Positions 22,955 through 36,907 of a stretch of 64,000 bases of DNA are shown piece by piece. Every line of letters starts with the position of its first letter. Position 1 is the first letter of the stretch. The stretch spans positions 1 through 64,000 of the forward strand of contig JAIXMQ010000006.1 in NCBI GenBank assembly GCA_025716855.1. The letters are read 5' to 3'. The notes under the pieces are model-generated. The model ran no database searches and was not told the origin of the DNA. It worked only from the letters and a program-made list of their open reading frames with translations. The DNA comes from Pilaira anomala (Eukaryota; Mucoromycota; Mucoromycetes; Mucorales; Mucoraceae). The translations under genes were made by a program, and so were the position numbers.

Positions 22955-23092
22955 GGAGGAGGGGCTTAAGCTTAGCTACCGGTTCAACCGGGAGAGTGAG
23001 AAAGAGAAAAAGATAAAGGATTAAATGTTATGAATAATAATAAGAGAGAAGACAGAAAGAAAACAAGTATAATATATGTATATATTTTTTTT
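22746..23092. other. Convergent 3' spacer between ADE13 and SEC16
   Basis: AT-rich sequence with a 29-base A run (22922-22950) followed by GGGGGAGGAGGGG. It presumably holds both 3' untranslated regions. No gene. Confidence 0.4.
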
Positions 23093-25759
23093 TTAAAACG
23101 GACGGCTCATAATTTCAGTAGATTTTCTTGAAGGAATTGGTTCTTGAGCAACGATTTCATCACCACTTACAAACTTTGTAAAACTACCTTCTAATGTTCC
23201 CCAAAGTGAGGTAAGAGCCTTCTTTTGGAATTTAGGCTTAAGCCAAGATCCTGGATCAACACTAAACACATATAACAGAAGCATAAGCCATTTTGTTATA
23301 TATATATTTTCTTTAAACGTACCCATTCTTTTTTCCTCTAGCATTTTCCAAATAAGTACCAAACGCAGCCACTTTATCAATTAATTGTTGATGCAAATAA
23401 GGACTACCCTTTGTAAACGATTTAATGCATTGATCAATAGCTTCATGATATCGTTCAGCTTCATCCAATAATCCATAATCTGCCAAAATCCATGCATGAG
23501 CCAATTTATATCCTTGTAAAAACGGTAAACAAGCAGATCCGTTATGCAAAGAAGATGCAAATTCGAAGATCTCGGTGAGTTCATAAGCTTCTTCAGTAGG
23601 TTGATCACTACCTAATAATGTCAATCTCACTTGAATTGTATCGATACCTGAATGCATAGCATGTTGAGGTGAAAGAAGATAACTAATGTTTTATATTGTA
23701 TGAGTAAAACGTAAGTAAAACCTAATAATACTTTTTTTTTTTTTTTTTTTTTTTTACCAGATATGGGCAACATCTATCCATCCTTGATCTTTCATAATAT
23801 CACCAAGTGCTGTCAAAGCTTCTAAATCTCTTGGTGTTCGATTAGCTAAGAGAATAGCCAATGTATCTCTCCATTTGACCAGTTGAGATAATTGTGCTGG
23901 AGGAGTTACAGCTTGTAAGCCATAAGGAGTATTTACATGTTGTATATCATTTACAAGGAATTCATTCACTTTGAAGAAAGAGGGGAAAGAATAAATATAC
24001 TAGACAAAATTCAAGTAATAAGAAAAACTTACTGGCTATTCCACCTGCACCCGAGAACAATGAATACATGACTCGTAAAGCTTGATTGTTGCCAGCAATA
24101 TTATTAAATCTTCTTTGTTGTCTCATCTCTGGTGATGCATTCATTTCTCGGTCAACAAAATTCGTAATGACTCTTTGCCATAATTCTTTATCAACGCAAC
24201 TACTAATGATTAAAGCATGAGCCCATAAATCTTCTTGTACCGCAAATTCCACAGCGCCTTTTCTATCGCCGTTTAATAAGAAATGTTCGATTTTTGACAA
24301 CATGTGATCTGATACGTCTAAATCTTCTTGTGTAGTGTTGTTAGTATTGACAGGATAAGAAGGAATTGTAAAGTTAGACTCTTCAACTTCTGAAACAACA
24401 GGACGTAAAACTTGTAAAATAGCATGATCCATCTTATCTCTACATGATAATAAAATAGTTCAGTAAGATAATACTCATTTTTTACATAAAATAATCTTAC
24501 TTGTCATTTACGGTCCCTTCAGTTTCAACCATCACTTTTACCAATTTCCATAACAATATCTTCGCTTCTATTTGATGATAAACTAAAGAATCTCCACTAA
24601 CCATCTCTTTTTCTTTTTCAAATCGATCCATCATTTGAGACATGAAATGAGCTACATCCTTCTTCTTTTGCTTTACACTTACTTTACTATCAAACAAGAC
24701 AGGACCAACAAAAGGAATACTGTGTTTTGGAATCACATTCTTTAAGTATTTCACCTTGATAGGTCCAGGTTGAGGTTTGACTGTAGAAGAGTAATAATTT
24801 GTTACTGCCCGTGGAAATGTCACGAGCATTTTACCACCAAAGCCAAAGGTAACAATTGGACAACCTCGTGCTCTACCCAATGGATCCACAGTAGGTTGTT
24901 GAGGTTCATATTGTTGTCGTGGTTGTTGTTGTTGTTGTTGTTGTTGTTGTAAGTTGTTATAAGGTGTATTCGTACCTGTATTATACTGCATTTGTCGCGT
25001 CGTATTATTTTGTTCTAGTACTTGTGATGCACCATATAAATCTTGCATGGACTGATGTTGAACACCATTGTAATACAAATGGGGTTGATGTCTCGGATCA
25101 GCCGTAGTTTGATGATAAAGTGGTACAGTCTGAGAGGACTCAATAAGATTAGAAGAATAGACAGGTGCAGTAGGAGGTCTATCTAAAGGAGTATTATGTT
25201 GTTGTTGTTGTTGTTGTTGTTGCTGCTGCTGCTGTTGTTGTTGATAAAATTGTTGCTGTTGTTGTTGTTCCTCTTGTTGAGGATAATAATTATAATCTTG
25301 AATTTGTTGATGAGAAAAAGTTTTTGTCAAAGTAGAGATTAAAGTAGTACTATTACTAGCCGGTGTAGCCGATCTTGATATTGCTCCGAGAGGTCTACCG
25401 CATTCTTCACAAAACTTTGACTTTGGCTTATTTTCACCGTTACAGGTTGGTTCTGGACAAGGTAAGAGTACATCTGGTGTAGGTTGTCTAGATGAAGCTA
25501 AATCCGCATAAAGAGGTGTTTGTGGTGTTTGTGCTGGTGGTGGTGGTTGGTGGTGTTGTATAGGGGTATAAGTTTGTGGTATACTCTTTTCTGTTGCTAG
25601 ATAATAGTCTTGTTGATTGTATTGAGGTTGATAGTCACATTCTTGATTTGTATTGGGATCATAATAATGAAGTTGTCCTTGTTCATCATAATAGTAATGA
25701 ACATTGGGATCAAACTGGTACCATTCACCTTTTACTGGTTCACTGTATGGTGTTGTCAT
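23093..25759 (-). CDS. SEC16: COPII coat assembly protein Sec16-like
   Basis: Scaffold of ER exit sites that organises COPII vesicle budding. Five exons fit exactly in phase: 25759-24501, 24439-24033, 23968-23758, 23682-23323 and 23261-23093, giving 801 residues; introns are 61-75 bp. The N-terminus holds WYQFDPNVHYYYDE and HYYDP repeats, then a zinc-ribbon-like CPEPTC...CEECGRPLG, long Gln tracts, and the central conserved domain from RARGCPIVTFGFGGKMLVTFP. The ACE1-like helical part follows: LLNGDRKGAVEFAVQEDLWAHALI, TLAILLANR and ICYLLSPQHAM. It is much shorter than yeast Sec16 (about 2200 residues), having lost most disordered flanks, which is plausible for this lineage. The poly-Gln codons (CAA/CAG) are likely length-variable. 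Confidence 0.92.
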
Positions 25760-26471
25760 GAATAATAATAGTAATAAAAGTTAAAACAAAAAGGGGATAT
25801 GTTTTCTTTCTCTCTCTCTTATAAAGTAGAAAAAGAAAAAAGGAAAATAATAAAATAACAATGAAAAACTATCACTTTGTGTTAATGATATTTTTGTGTG
25901 TGGCTAAAGTTCAACCTCAGATACTGGAACCAGAGCTGGTATTATTTATACAGCACAAAGAGATGATTTAAACGTTGTACATAAGTCTCTTATCCTGGCC
26001 CTTAAAAATTTGTACAAGTACTTTTATTTGTGGTATGGATGCACATCAACTATCTATTAGTACATATGATGTGATGTTATGAACTGTAAAAACGTTAGAT
26101 GATGAAGTTAAAACTAAAATCTCGGCATCAAAATCTGACCTGTATATATAGGTACAGGCTGCGCTATACATGTACGTTTTTACTTGACAATGTTTAAGCT
26201 GATTTACAGCGACAACAAACGTATTATGTATGTATTCAGCATTGGTCGATTGAAAGGGGCCAAGATGTAACAAATTGAATGCTAAATAATGACCAAGAAA
26301 CTTCTTAAACTCTTCTTTCAAAGTGTTTATTTATTCAATTAAACCCTTTAGGAGTAGAAAAAAAAACACGTGTGATTTTGAGTTTTAAAAAGAAAGAGAG
26401 AGACAAGCAAACAAATTGCTTATATGTATATATATTTTTTTTTCTCTCTTCTTCTTCATTATATTTACCAA
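25760..26471. other. Divergent intergenic region between SEC16 and the Sel1-repeat gene
   Basis: Both neighbours are transcribed outwards, so their promoters should lie here. A CT/GA-rich microsatellite occurs near 25808-25825. I see no TATA or other element I would name with confidence, and no gene. Confidence 0.4.
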
Positions 26472-28060
26472 ATGGAAACAGCAGATCAGGCCATGCACTC
26501 TTTATTTGCTGGTACAGCAACTGAATTACATTTATTAACAGGTGAATTTCTTTCTTTCTTATTTCAAATAATAAACTCATCGATTATAAACTTTATTTAA
26601 AGCTGTGGAGCTCATCAACAATGCAACACTACCAGGTCAACCAGAGTTTGATAACAAAGAATCTAAAATACTTGCAAAACAAGCTTTACGTTATTTAAGA
26701 ATGAAGGCAGCAAAAGTAAGTAATAATAATAAAATGAACAAGAGATACTAATAAATAAAACTTAGGGTGATGTGGAAGCAAAGATAAAATTAAGTACAAT
26801 TTTAGATAGACGAGAGCTTGGTACAGAAGCTATTAAAAGAGATTCACAAGAAGCAACATTATGGGCAAGAAGTGTATTTGATAGAAGATTATCAGCAGCT
26901 TTAGCACCTTGTGTCTCAGAATTAATTGTATTGACAGAAGCAGAATCTGAAGATGGATTATTAGAAAAGATTATTAAACGAGCGAATGAGACAGTAATGA
27001 GTGAAGACAAAAAGCAAAAAAAGATATTAAAACATATGAGTTATTTGGTTGGTATTTTATTTATTGATGGTACTGGAGTAGATCAAGATATAGCTCGTGG
27101 TATTACATATTTATCAAAATCATCTGAAATTGGACATGAAGGCGCTGGAGTAGAATTAGCCAAAATATTAGGTGATCCATTTAAATATCCAAAGCAATAT
27201 AATATTGAAAAGAGTTTAGAAATATATGAATCAGTAGCAGAACAACAACAAGTACAATTAAGAAGGAATGGTAGTTCTGCTGATTCAAGAGCTTTAATTG
27301 ATTTAGCTAGAGTTTATTATGAAGGAAGTGAAACAATACCTAGAAATATTGAAAAAGCTTACAAGTATGCACGTAGAATTGCAGAAAGTATAGGTGAACA
27401 ATATTGTCAATTTATTGTAGGTGATGTCTTGTTAAATTCTCAAAATTCAAATATTAAACAAGATATTCAACAAGCAATATTTTGGTTAACTCAATCTGGA
27501 GAACAAGGGTTTCCATTAGCAATTGAAACATTATCAAAAATTTATTTTGAAGGAAAAGTAAAAGGAATTAAAAAGGATTATGAACAAGCACGTAATTGGT
27601 GTTTACTTGGTGATGATATTTGGCCATCTGGTTTAGGTTATTGTCAAACTTGTTTAGGTGATATGTATAGACAAGGTTTAGGTGTACCAAAAGATTTAAT
27701 TCGTTCATTTGAATATTATCAAAAAGCTGCAAGTCAACAAGATGCTCCACAAAATTATGCAAGATATATGTTGGGAGAAATGTAATGATATTATTATTAT
27801 TTTTTTTTTTTTTTTTTTGACATGCTTATTCATTTTATTTTAGGTTTTTTAAAGCGGATGGTTGGAATCATAATTTAGCCCTTGCAGCTGATTATTACAA
27901 AATGGCTGCAAACGAAAACTATGAACCTGCTTTAAAACGTATGATTGAATTAAATGCAATTCAAGAAGAAACAAAAAAATCTTTAGAAAAGGCTTCGATC
28001 AAAAGAAATCAATGGAAAATTTGGTCCATCTTTAGTCCAAGAAGAAAAGCAACTGCATAA
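26472..28060 (+). CDS. Sel1-like (SLR/TPR-like) repeat protein
   Basis: Four exons (26472-26541, 26603-26715, 26766-27781, 27844-28060) close in phase and give 471 residues. The body is a set of Sel1-like helical repeats: GILFIDGTGVDQDIARGITYLSKS, ARVYYEGSETIPRNIEKAYKYA, LSKIYFEGK...YEQARNWC, LGDMYRQGLGVPKDLIRSFEYYQKAA, and GWNHNLALAADYYKMAA. Such repeats form right-handed superhelices for protein binding. No signal peptide or membrane segment is seen, so it is probably cytosolic or mitochondrial. The N-terminus (METADQAMHSLFAG) is not repetitive. The specific function cannot be told from sequence; the family call is firm. Confidence 0.88.
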
Positions 28061-28398
28061 ATTATATACCAAACATCATTCTAATTTATTTTTACCCCAT
28101 CAAGTAGCTAATTTCTCATGTGCATTTGTTTTTATTTTAAAGCAATAAAAACCCCTCCCCTTTAACTTTTGTAGGATGATTTTTTCATTTAAAAAGATCC
28201 ACAGTACATCATTTTAGATGAAAATAAAAAAGAAAAAAAAAACTAGTTTATTAGGATTATACATAAAGAAGTCAGGGGAATTGACATCATTTTTTAGCAC
28301 TATATATATACAGATGTTAAGGAAAAAAAAGAGAAAAAAAGAAAAAAAAAAAGAAAAAAAAAGGATATTTAAGTAAAAAAAAAAAAAAAAAAGGGATA

Positions 28399-28433
<35 letters not shown>

Positions 28434-28582
28434 GGGAAAAAATAAAAATCTAAAATAATTAATGTAACCACCCTACTTATTAGGGCAAACGCAGCCATAG
28501 TAAATATTAAAGAGGGATACCGGCTCCCCTCTCTCTCTCTCTCTCTTTTTTTTTTGTGTGTTTGTGTGTGCTGTCGCTTGAG
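28061..28582. other. Convergent 3' spacer rich in A runs
   Basis: It lies between the ends of the Sel1-repeat gene and PAP1. There are long A runs at 28375-28392 and 28402-28432 and CT/GT microsatellites at 28530-28570. No gene; apparent Phe-rich frames on the minus strand are translated homopolymer. Confidence 0.5.
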
Positions 28583-30819
<2,237 letters not shown>

Positions 30820-31176
30820 TAAAGTATAATCTATATATTTGGTTTTTTTTTAGATGAAAAAAAGAAAAAGAAAAATTATTTTTTTTTTACCCTCCTCCTC
30901 TTTCCTTCTATTTTTTTTTTTTTTTTTTTTTTGTGACTTATTTCATCATCAAGGTTTTTAGTCTGAATTTGGTTCGAATACAATAGTTAAAAATATTAAA
31001 TCGTGTAATATACATATACACACTTTTAAGGTTTGTTGAAAACTTATTACAGCAGGTACATATTATTATTATTATGCTCAATTTTCAGGACAAATTTGAG
31101 TTTATGAATTTTTATTTTTTCTTCGTTACTCTATTTTAGTAAAATACATTAATCCATTCTCATTCTGTAGTAGCAC
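30820..31176. other. Upstream region of PAP1
   Basis: T/A homopolymer-rich sequence, with a 24-base T run near 30909-30932 and an ATT-type microsatellite near 31060. No specific element is recognised. Confidence 0.35.
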
Positions 31177-31804
31177 ATGTTATCCCGAATTAAGTTAGCC
31201 TTTTCCTATGCAAAAAGAAAAGTAATGGTGGTTTGTTATATATCTCATTCGGTATTGACACTTTTTATGATAATAACAGCGTTATATGTATCTTATAAAG
31301 TCTAATGAGTATGTACATGTCTTTTTAACGAAATCACATTATTACGTAATTCGCCTGTTTTAATTAAAATATCGAGTACAGGTGTTGTACTGAAATTGCC
31401 GCACAAGAAATTGTGGAAGCCTCTGGTACTTTTTTTAATCTTTTTACAACACACCACCAAATCTGTCCTCGCTACTGGAGAAATATCTCTTAAAGTGCCG
31501 GAAGCTGCTAAATCAGTTATGACTGCAGCGCAAGATACAGTTCCTCATTTGCCCTTAGATTCAAAAAGAACTTTTGATTTTGTTCTTCAAGTATTCGATG
31601 GAATCGGCTTTATCCTCCCAGGACTTGTAAAGAATTATATGTTGCAATTTTCATTAACGAGGTAAGAACAATTGACTATACCCGCAGTTTTACCTTCGTC
31701 AGAAGAAGAAATCATGGGCCTTTTTTTAATGAAAATGGTTTGCTGGACATTAATTCTTTCAAGCAAAATGAGATAAATAACTTGTTTACATATTATCTAA
31801 TCAG
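31177..31804 (+). CDS. Possible small gene or gene fragment, unrecognised
   Basis: Three pieces look coding. An ATG at 31177 gives MLSRIKLAFSYAKRK followed by a hydrophobic stretch (about 41 codons). An open stretch at about 31380-31659 follows an ACAG acceptor and ends at a GTAAGA donor; it includes LKVPEAAKSVM, TVPHLPLDSKR and FDFVLQVFDGIGF. A third at 31703-31804 (RRNHGPFFNENGLLDIN) follows a CAG acceptor in matching phase. The join from the first to the second piece does not work in phase, and the first third of the second reads better in another frame (EIAAQEIVEASG). It could be a membrane protein gene with an indel, or a decaying remnant. The family is not recognised. Confidence 0.3.
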
Positions 31805-32019
31805 GTTTTTTTTTTTTTTTTGTATGTATTTTAATTAGAGTGAATCAGGATTTATACAAGTTATAAAGGTTACATGTGAGCAGCTACCAAATAATGCATA
31901 TCTTCGTTATTTTATCCGCTAATAACTATATTGATGAATAAAAAAGATGTATTTGATTTCAATTATTTGTTACTGTGTCAAAAAATCTGTAATTTAAATA
32001 TTTTAAAAGAATGAAACCC

Positions 32020-32052
<33 letters not shown>

Positions 32053-32080
32053 CGCGTTATATATTTTCTTTTGAATAGAA
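31805..32080. other. Upstream region of NUP159
   Basis: AT-rich sequence with a 30-base T run at 32023-32052 shortly before the ATG at 32081. The sequence GAATAG just before the ATG could be an acceptor of a 5' untranslated intron; this is not certain. Confidence 0.35.
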
Positions 32081-35000
32081 ATGGACAACCCATTTGCAGC
32101 ATTAAGTGAAGACGACACCAAAGGAGAGGTAAAAAATAAGAAAAAAAGAATTGTATAAAGATTTGAGTCTAATTTTATTGAAGTTTTTCCGTTTCCAAGG
32201 CCTTGTACCCGATGTCAAAATAGTATTGAAAGATTCCAATTTTCAATCGGATAGATATCGTAAAAGTTCTTCTTTGTTGACTATTTCTAGCAAATACGGC
32301 TTCTTTATTGTCGGCTCTCTTCAAGGTATATACATACAAATGTTCTTCTTCCTATTGTTAACTTTTTAAAATTCATATAGGTTTTGCTCTTGGTCAGACA
32401 GATCAATTACGTGCAACCATTTACAGTGCAAACAGAAACGATTCAACACCATTTGACCAACTTATCAACGTTCCAGTAAAAGAAGGCGAAGTCGATATTG
32501 TTACTTTGACTTGTGATAATCTCCAACTTCTTGTCGGTGTATCTGGTGGAATATTATTGACTTACAACATTAGCGATATTATAAAGAATGTAAGATATAT
32601 CGTAATATTGTCTTTTATAGTAGTTACTAAATGATAAAATAGAAAGAAAATGCATTACCTGTTCAAAGTCAAAAATTGGAGAACGAAATTACTTATATTC
32701 AACCTAATCCTGAAGTATATCCTGATATGGTTGCTGTTACCACACAAAATGATGAATGTAAACTTATTTGCTATATGACCAATGAAACTATGGCTACATT
32801 GCCTAATACAACTTCAATGTGTTGGTCACCAAAGGGTAAACAAATTGTTTGCGGAGGAAGAGGTGGAAAAATTGTAGCTTATGATATTCAAGGAAATAAA
32901 AAGGATGAAATTGATCCTCCTTCAGCACAAGATAATCCCGATGTGTACGTTCATGCTGTAGTTTGGATAGAAAATAATGTGTTTTTAGCTATTTACTCCA
33001 ATTCAAATGACTCTGAAAACGCTCATACACCTTATATCATCGATCGTAAAAGTCAGTCATTATCAGAAAAATATACTTTATTAGGTGAAGTCAATCCCAT
33101 TTTCAATATCGAATGTCCTGATAGCCACTTTTATACCAGCATTATTCGTGACTTTGGTCCTGAAATAAAGACATTACTTATCTTAGCTAATGCTGCAGCT
33201 GGAGATTTAGCTGTTGTGGGACAAGATGAAGGTGGTCACTGGTCTACTTGGAATTTGGAAAATACACCAACCTTACCACTTACTGAGGATGGCTTTGCTG
33301 ATACATATCCAATTGGCCTTGCTATTGATTTCTCGGCTACAGAAGAATTGGCACCATATGACCCTGCTGAAAGTGAAGCTCCTGTACCTCCTATGCCTGT
33401 TATATTATTTATGACAAATGAAGGCCGTCTTTGCTCTTATCATGCTTACAATGAAAAATTAGCTGAAGCAGGTGAAAAGTATGTCGGCATGGTGACAGCC
33501 CAAGATGTGAATCAAATCCCTGAGCCTGCTGCATTTCCACAAGTTCCAGAGGCAACAGCTACGGTGAAAGCGAGCTCGTTTAATACTCCATTGACCGCAA
33601 GTATGCCTGCTTTTGGTGGTGTACCTTCTAAACTACCATCTTTTAGCTCCTTAGGTTCAAGTCAATCGAAAATTAATAAACCCAGTACTAGTACACCTAC
33701 ATTTGGTTCTGCACCATCTTCGACACCTACTTTTGGCTCCACATCATCTGTAGGGCTTGGTTCTGGTTTTGGATCTTTCGGCGCTGCTGCTGCTGCATCC
33801 CCACAAACAGTTTCTTTTGCATCTCTTGCTAAATCAAATTCAACTAATACTTCTACTCCTGGCAGTAAATCATCATTGGGATTCACTGGCTTATCTAATG
33901 CTACTCCTGCTTTTGGACAAACTTCTTCTTTTGGAAGCAAGCCTATGTTTGGCTCTCCTGCTACAGAATCTCCTTCATTCGGAAAGCCCTCACTTGGTCA
34001 GCCATCTTCTTTTGAACCCAAGCCCTTGATTCCAGAGGCTGGACCTTCATCCGCGTTTGAACAAAAACCTGTGTTCGGTCAAAAACCTGCGTTTGGTCAA
34101 AGCCCTAGATTTGGTGAAAGCCCTAGATTTGATCAAAGCCCTACATTTGGTCAACAACCATCATTTGGTCAACAACCATCATTTGGTCAACAACCATCAT
34201 TTGGTAATCCTTCTACACCCACTGCTTTTAATAATTCTCCAAGACATGCATCTTTCGGACAAACAGCTACCACTCAACCTTTTGGTCAAACATCATTCCA
34301 GACAGATACATCAGAGTCTACCAAGGAACCTGTGATTGAAGAACCTGCCGATGCACCAACTTCTGATGATAAGATTGAAGCTACAAAAGCAGCTACTCAA
34401 CAGACTCCTGATATAAAAGAGAATGACAGTTGCAGTTTATCATTTGAACAGGTTCAAAAAGATATTGAAATTGACGAGATCAAGAGTGATTCAGACAATG
34501 AAGATTCAAATGTAACTGACAATGTTAAATCAAAGAACAATGTAGAATTCTCTCTTCAATCTGTATCTGATGCATTGGATGATACTGTAGACTTAAATGA
34601 AAGCAACAATAATTATTTTGATAATACGTCGACGGATCAAAATGATGTGCATACTGAAGACGAGGAAAGCGGTTGGGAAGATGAAAAGCGAGAAGAGGAA
34701 GATACGAAAGAAGAAAGACATGACTTTGATCAATACCAGGAGGTTGATCAAGAGAAAAAAGCAGCCGAAGATAAAAGAAATGATATAGAAGAAAAAAGAG
34801 TTGCCGATGAGAAAAAGAGAGCAGCCGTAGAAGATGAAAGAATTGCTGATGAAAAAAAGAAAGCTGCAGCAGAAGAAGAAAAGAGAATCATTGAAGAAAA
34901 CAGGGCTACAGAAGAAAAAAGACTTGCTGAAGAAAAAAGAATTGCTGAAGAAAAGAGAATTGCTGAAGAAAAGAGAATTGCTGAAGAAAAGAGAATCGCT

Positions 35001-36227
35001 GAAGAAAAGAGAATCGCTGAAGAAAAGAGAATCGCTGAAGAAAAGCGAGCTGAAGAACAGAGATTGGAAGACGAAAGACTTGCTGAAGAACAGAGACTGG
35101 AAGAAGAAAGGCTTGCAGCTATTAAGCCTGACCCGCTTTTCGCTGCAAGAGATAGATATGAACTTCCTACTCCTACAGTACATGAAAGAACGTCTGGAAT
35201 TTCGGTAAGTTTTGATATATTGTCCTTTGACCGATGAACATAACTTTTACCATTTTATAGGGTATTGCCAAGCAGTTTGAATCAATTTACTTTGATACAT
35301 TAGAAGATCTAGAATCGGTAAAAACCAAAATGGTTTGGTACAAATATTTACTTAAATTTAACCTTTTTTTTTTTTTTCTCCTAGACTTCGATTCAGTTAG
35401 AGGATATCGCAGAAGAAATTGATTTCCTAGTAAAACCTGATTATATGACAAAAGATATTTCTTGTTATGAAGACCTAGAGCATGTATGGAAGATGTCTGA
35501 TATAGCGGATATTTCATCAATGGTGAATTTAGTAGACTCTGATGCTGAAAAGACCCAGGCCGATTTAAATTCATTATTGGAGGCAGTTTCTAGTTTATTG
35601 GAATCTACTGATAACTGTAAGTATTTTTTTGGAGGGGAGGGGGGTTAGTATATAATATTAAGAATTCTTTTCTTTTATTTTTTTTTTAAAAAAAAAAGTG
35701 AAGTTAGATGACGTTCGAGCTTGTTTGGAAGCTGATGATGATAATTCAGAGACAATTGGACATATCAAAAATACATTTGAGAATGGTTTGAAGACGCAAT
35801 TAAATGAATTGGAAATTAAGTCAGCACACAGTAAAGATGATCTTACTAAATTGGAAGAAAAACTGGATAATTACAAACAGGGTTTAAATACTGCTAAATC
35901 TGCTCAATATGATCAAAGGTAACAGTATTAAGAGGAAAAGCAAAAGAATGTTTATGTAATATTTATATTCCCTTTTTTAGTAAACTTACATTGTATTCAT
36001 TACGTCGTACAATGCGTGATATTGAAAGATCACTTGGTAAAATAAGTAACAGGATCAATACTTTGGAACAAGAAGAATTAAATCTTCGCTTAAAGAATGA
36101 AAAATCTTCAAATGAAACTGATGATGAGAACTTTGTTTCAAAATTACCGCAAGCTCGCATTCAAAGAGGTGCTTTCTTGAATCAATTGTTTCTTGATTTG
36201 CAAAAGTTTCAACCTTTGAATGTTTAG
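32081..36227 (+). CDS. NUP159: NUP159/NUP214-like FG nucleoporin
   Basis: Cytoplasmic-side nuclear pore protein needed for mRNA export, where it docks the Dbp5 helicase. Eight exons (32081-32128, 32184-32325, 32381-32589, 32643-35204, 35261-35317, 35385-35616, 35699-35918, 35981-36227) close in phase, giving about 1238 residues. The N-terminus is a beta-propeller (FFRFQGLVPDVKI, LLTISSKYGFFIVG, MCWSPKGKQIVCGGRGGKIVAYD). A long FG region follows with PSFGQ, PAFGQ and GSxPMFG repeats (about 440-680). Next come an acidic linker, a Lys/Arg/Glu/Ala coil built from IAEEKR units (about 860-950), and a C-terminal coiled coil (QLNELEIKSAHSKDD, LRRTMRDIERSLGK) for pore anchoring. The order propeller, FG, coiled coil is diagnostic. 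A membrane protein gene follows after only 122 bp. Confidence 0.93.
34900..35060 (+). repeat. 18-bp tandem coding repeats (IAEEKR) in NUP159
   Basis: Repeats of the unit ATTGCTGAAGAAAAGAGA, with ATT/ATC variation, encode a run of at least seven IAEEKR or LAEEKR hexapeptides predicted to be a highly charged single alpha-helix. It is likely variable in length between strains. Confidence 0.85.
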
Positions 36228-36349
36228 ATCCCAAAATTTGTACAGTTGTGACCGTTTCCCCCCAATAAATGGAATTTTTCAAGTCAACAAACATATATTT
36301 TCTTTTCTGTTAGTTTCTTTTTTAAGCTACTTGTATATTAATTATAATA

Positions 36350-36907
36350 ATGTCTGCTCTTAATACTATTTTTGCTGGTGTAAGCATACCATTTGTTTGT
36401 GGTTTGAGTCTTTTTTTTATTAATATTTTCTTTTTTTCCTAGCATGGCGTAATTCAAGCTGTCATTTCACTTCAGCTTTTACTCATTCCTTATGCTTCTG
36501 ACTTCTTCTTCCCTAAAGAGTTTGATATCACAACTATTTTACTTCTTCGTTTTTACGGCGCTGCTTTGGCCGCTATAGCAGTTATTAGTTTATTATGTCG
36601 TGATATGCCCAATATGTTGCCTTGTAAACGTGGAGCAGGTACAATAAAGATAAATATTCATAAAATTAAAAATAACTAATATGTTTTATTAGCCTGTGGT
36701 TTTATGATCTATCATGGTATTATGACTCTTGTTATTTTCCAATCTCGTAATGAAGGACCTCTTTCTGTCAATGCTAGTTGGGGTTTATCCACTTTCCATG
36801 GTCTTCAAGCTTTTGTATTATACGCATGGTATACTGCTACTGCAGGTCAAGTCAAAGCTTTTTTAAAACAAGGAAAGGATTCTAATAAAGACAAGAAGAG
36901 TCATTAA
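36350..36907 (+). CDS. Small four-helix membrane protein, unknown
   Basis: Three exons (36350-36379, 36443-36638, 36693-36907) close in phase and give 146 residues. I see about four hydrophobic segments: GVIQAVISLQLLLIPYA, ILLLRFYGAALAAIAVISLL, CGFMIYHGIMTLVIF and LSTFHGLQAFVLYAWYTA. They are joined by a loop with FFPKEFDITT and end in a short Lys-rich tail (KQGKDSNKDKKSH). There is no cleavable signal. The length and layout match a family of small fungal integral membrane proteins, but I cannot name the function. It starts only 122 bp after the NUP159 stop on the same strand, so its promoter is very short or lies in the NUP159 3' end. Confidence 0.8.

Noticed and set aside
28214..28498. Phe-rich minus-strand frame
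   Set aside because: It is translated A/T homopolymer in the convergent spacer between the Sel1-repeat gene and PAP1.
34593..35183. 196-codon Phe/Ser-rich minus-strand frame
   Set aside because: It is the antisense of the IAEEKR repeats of NUP159.
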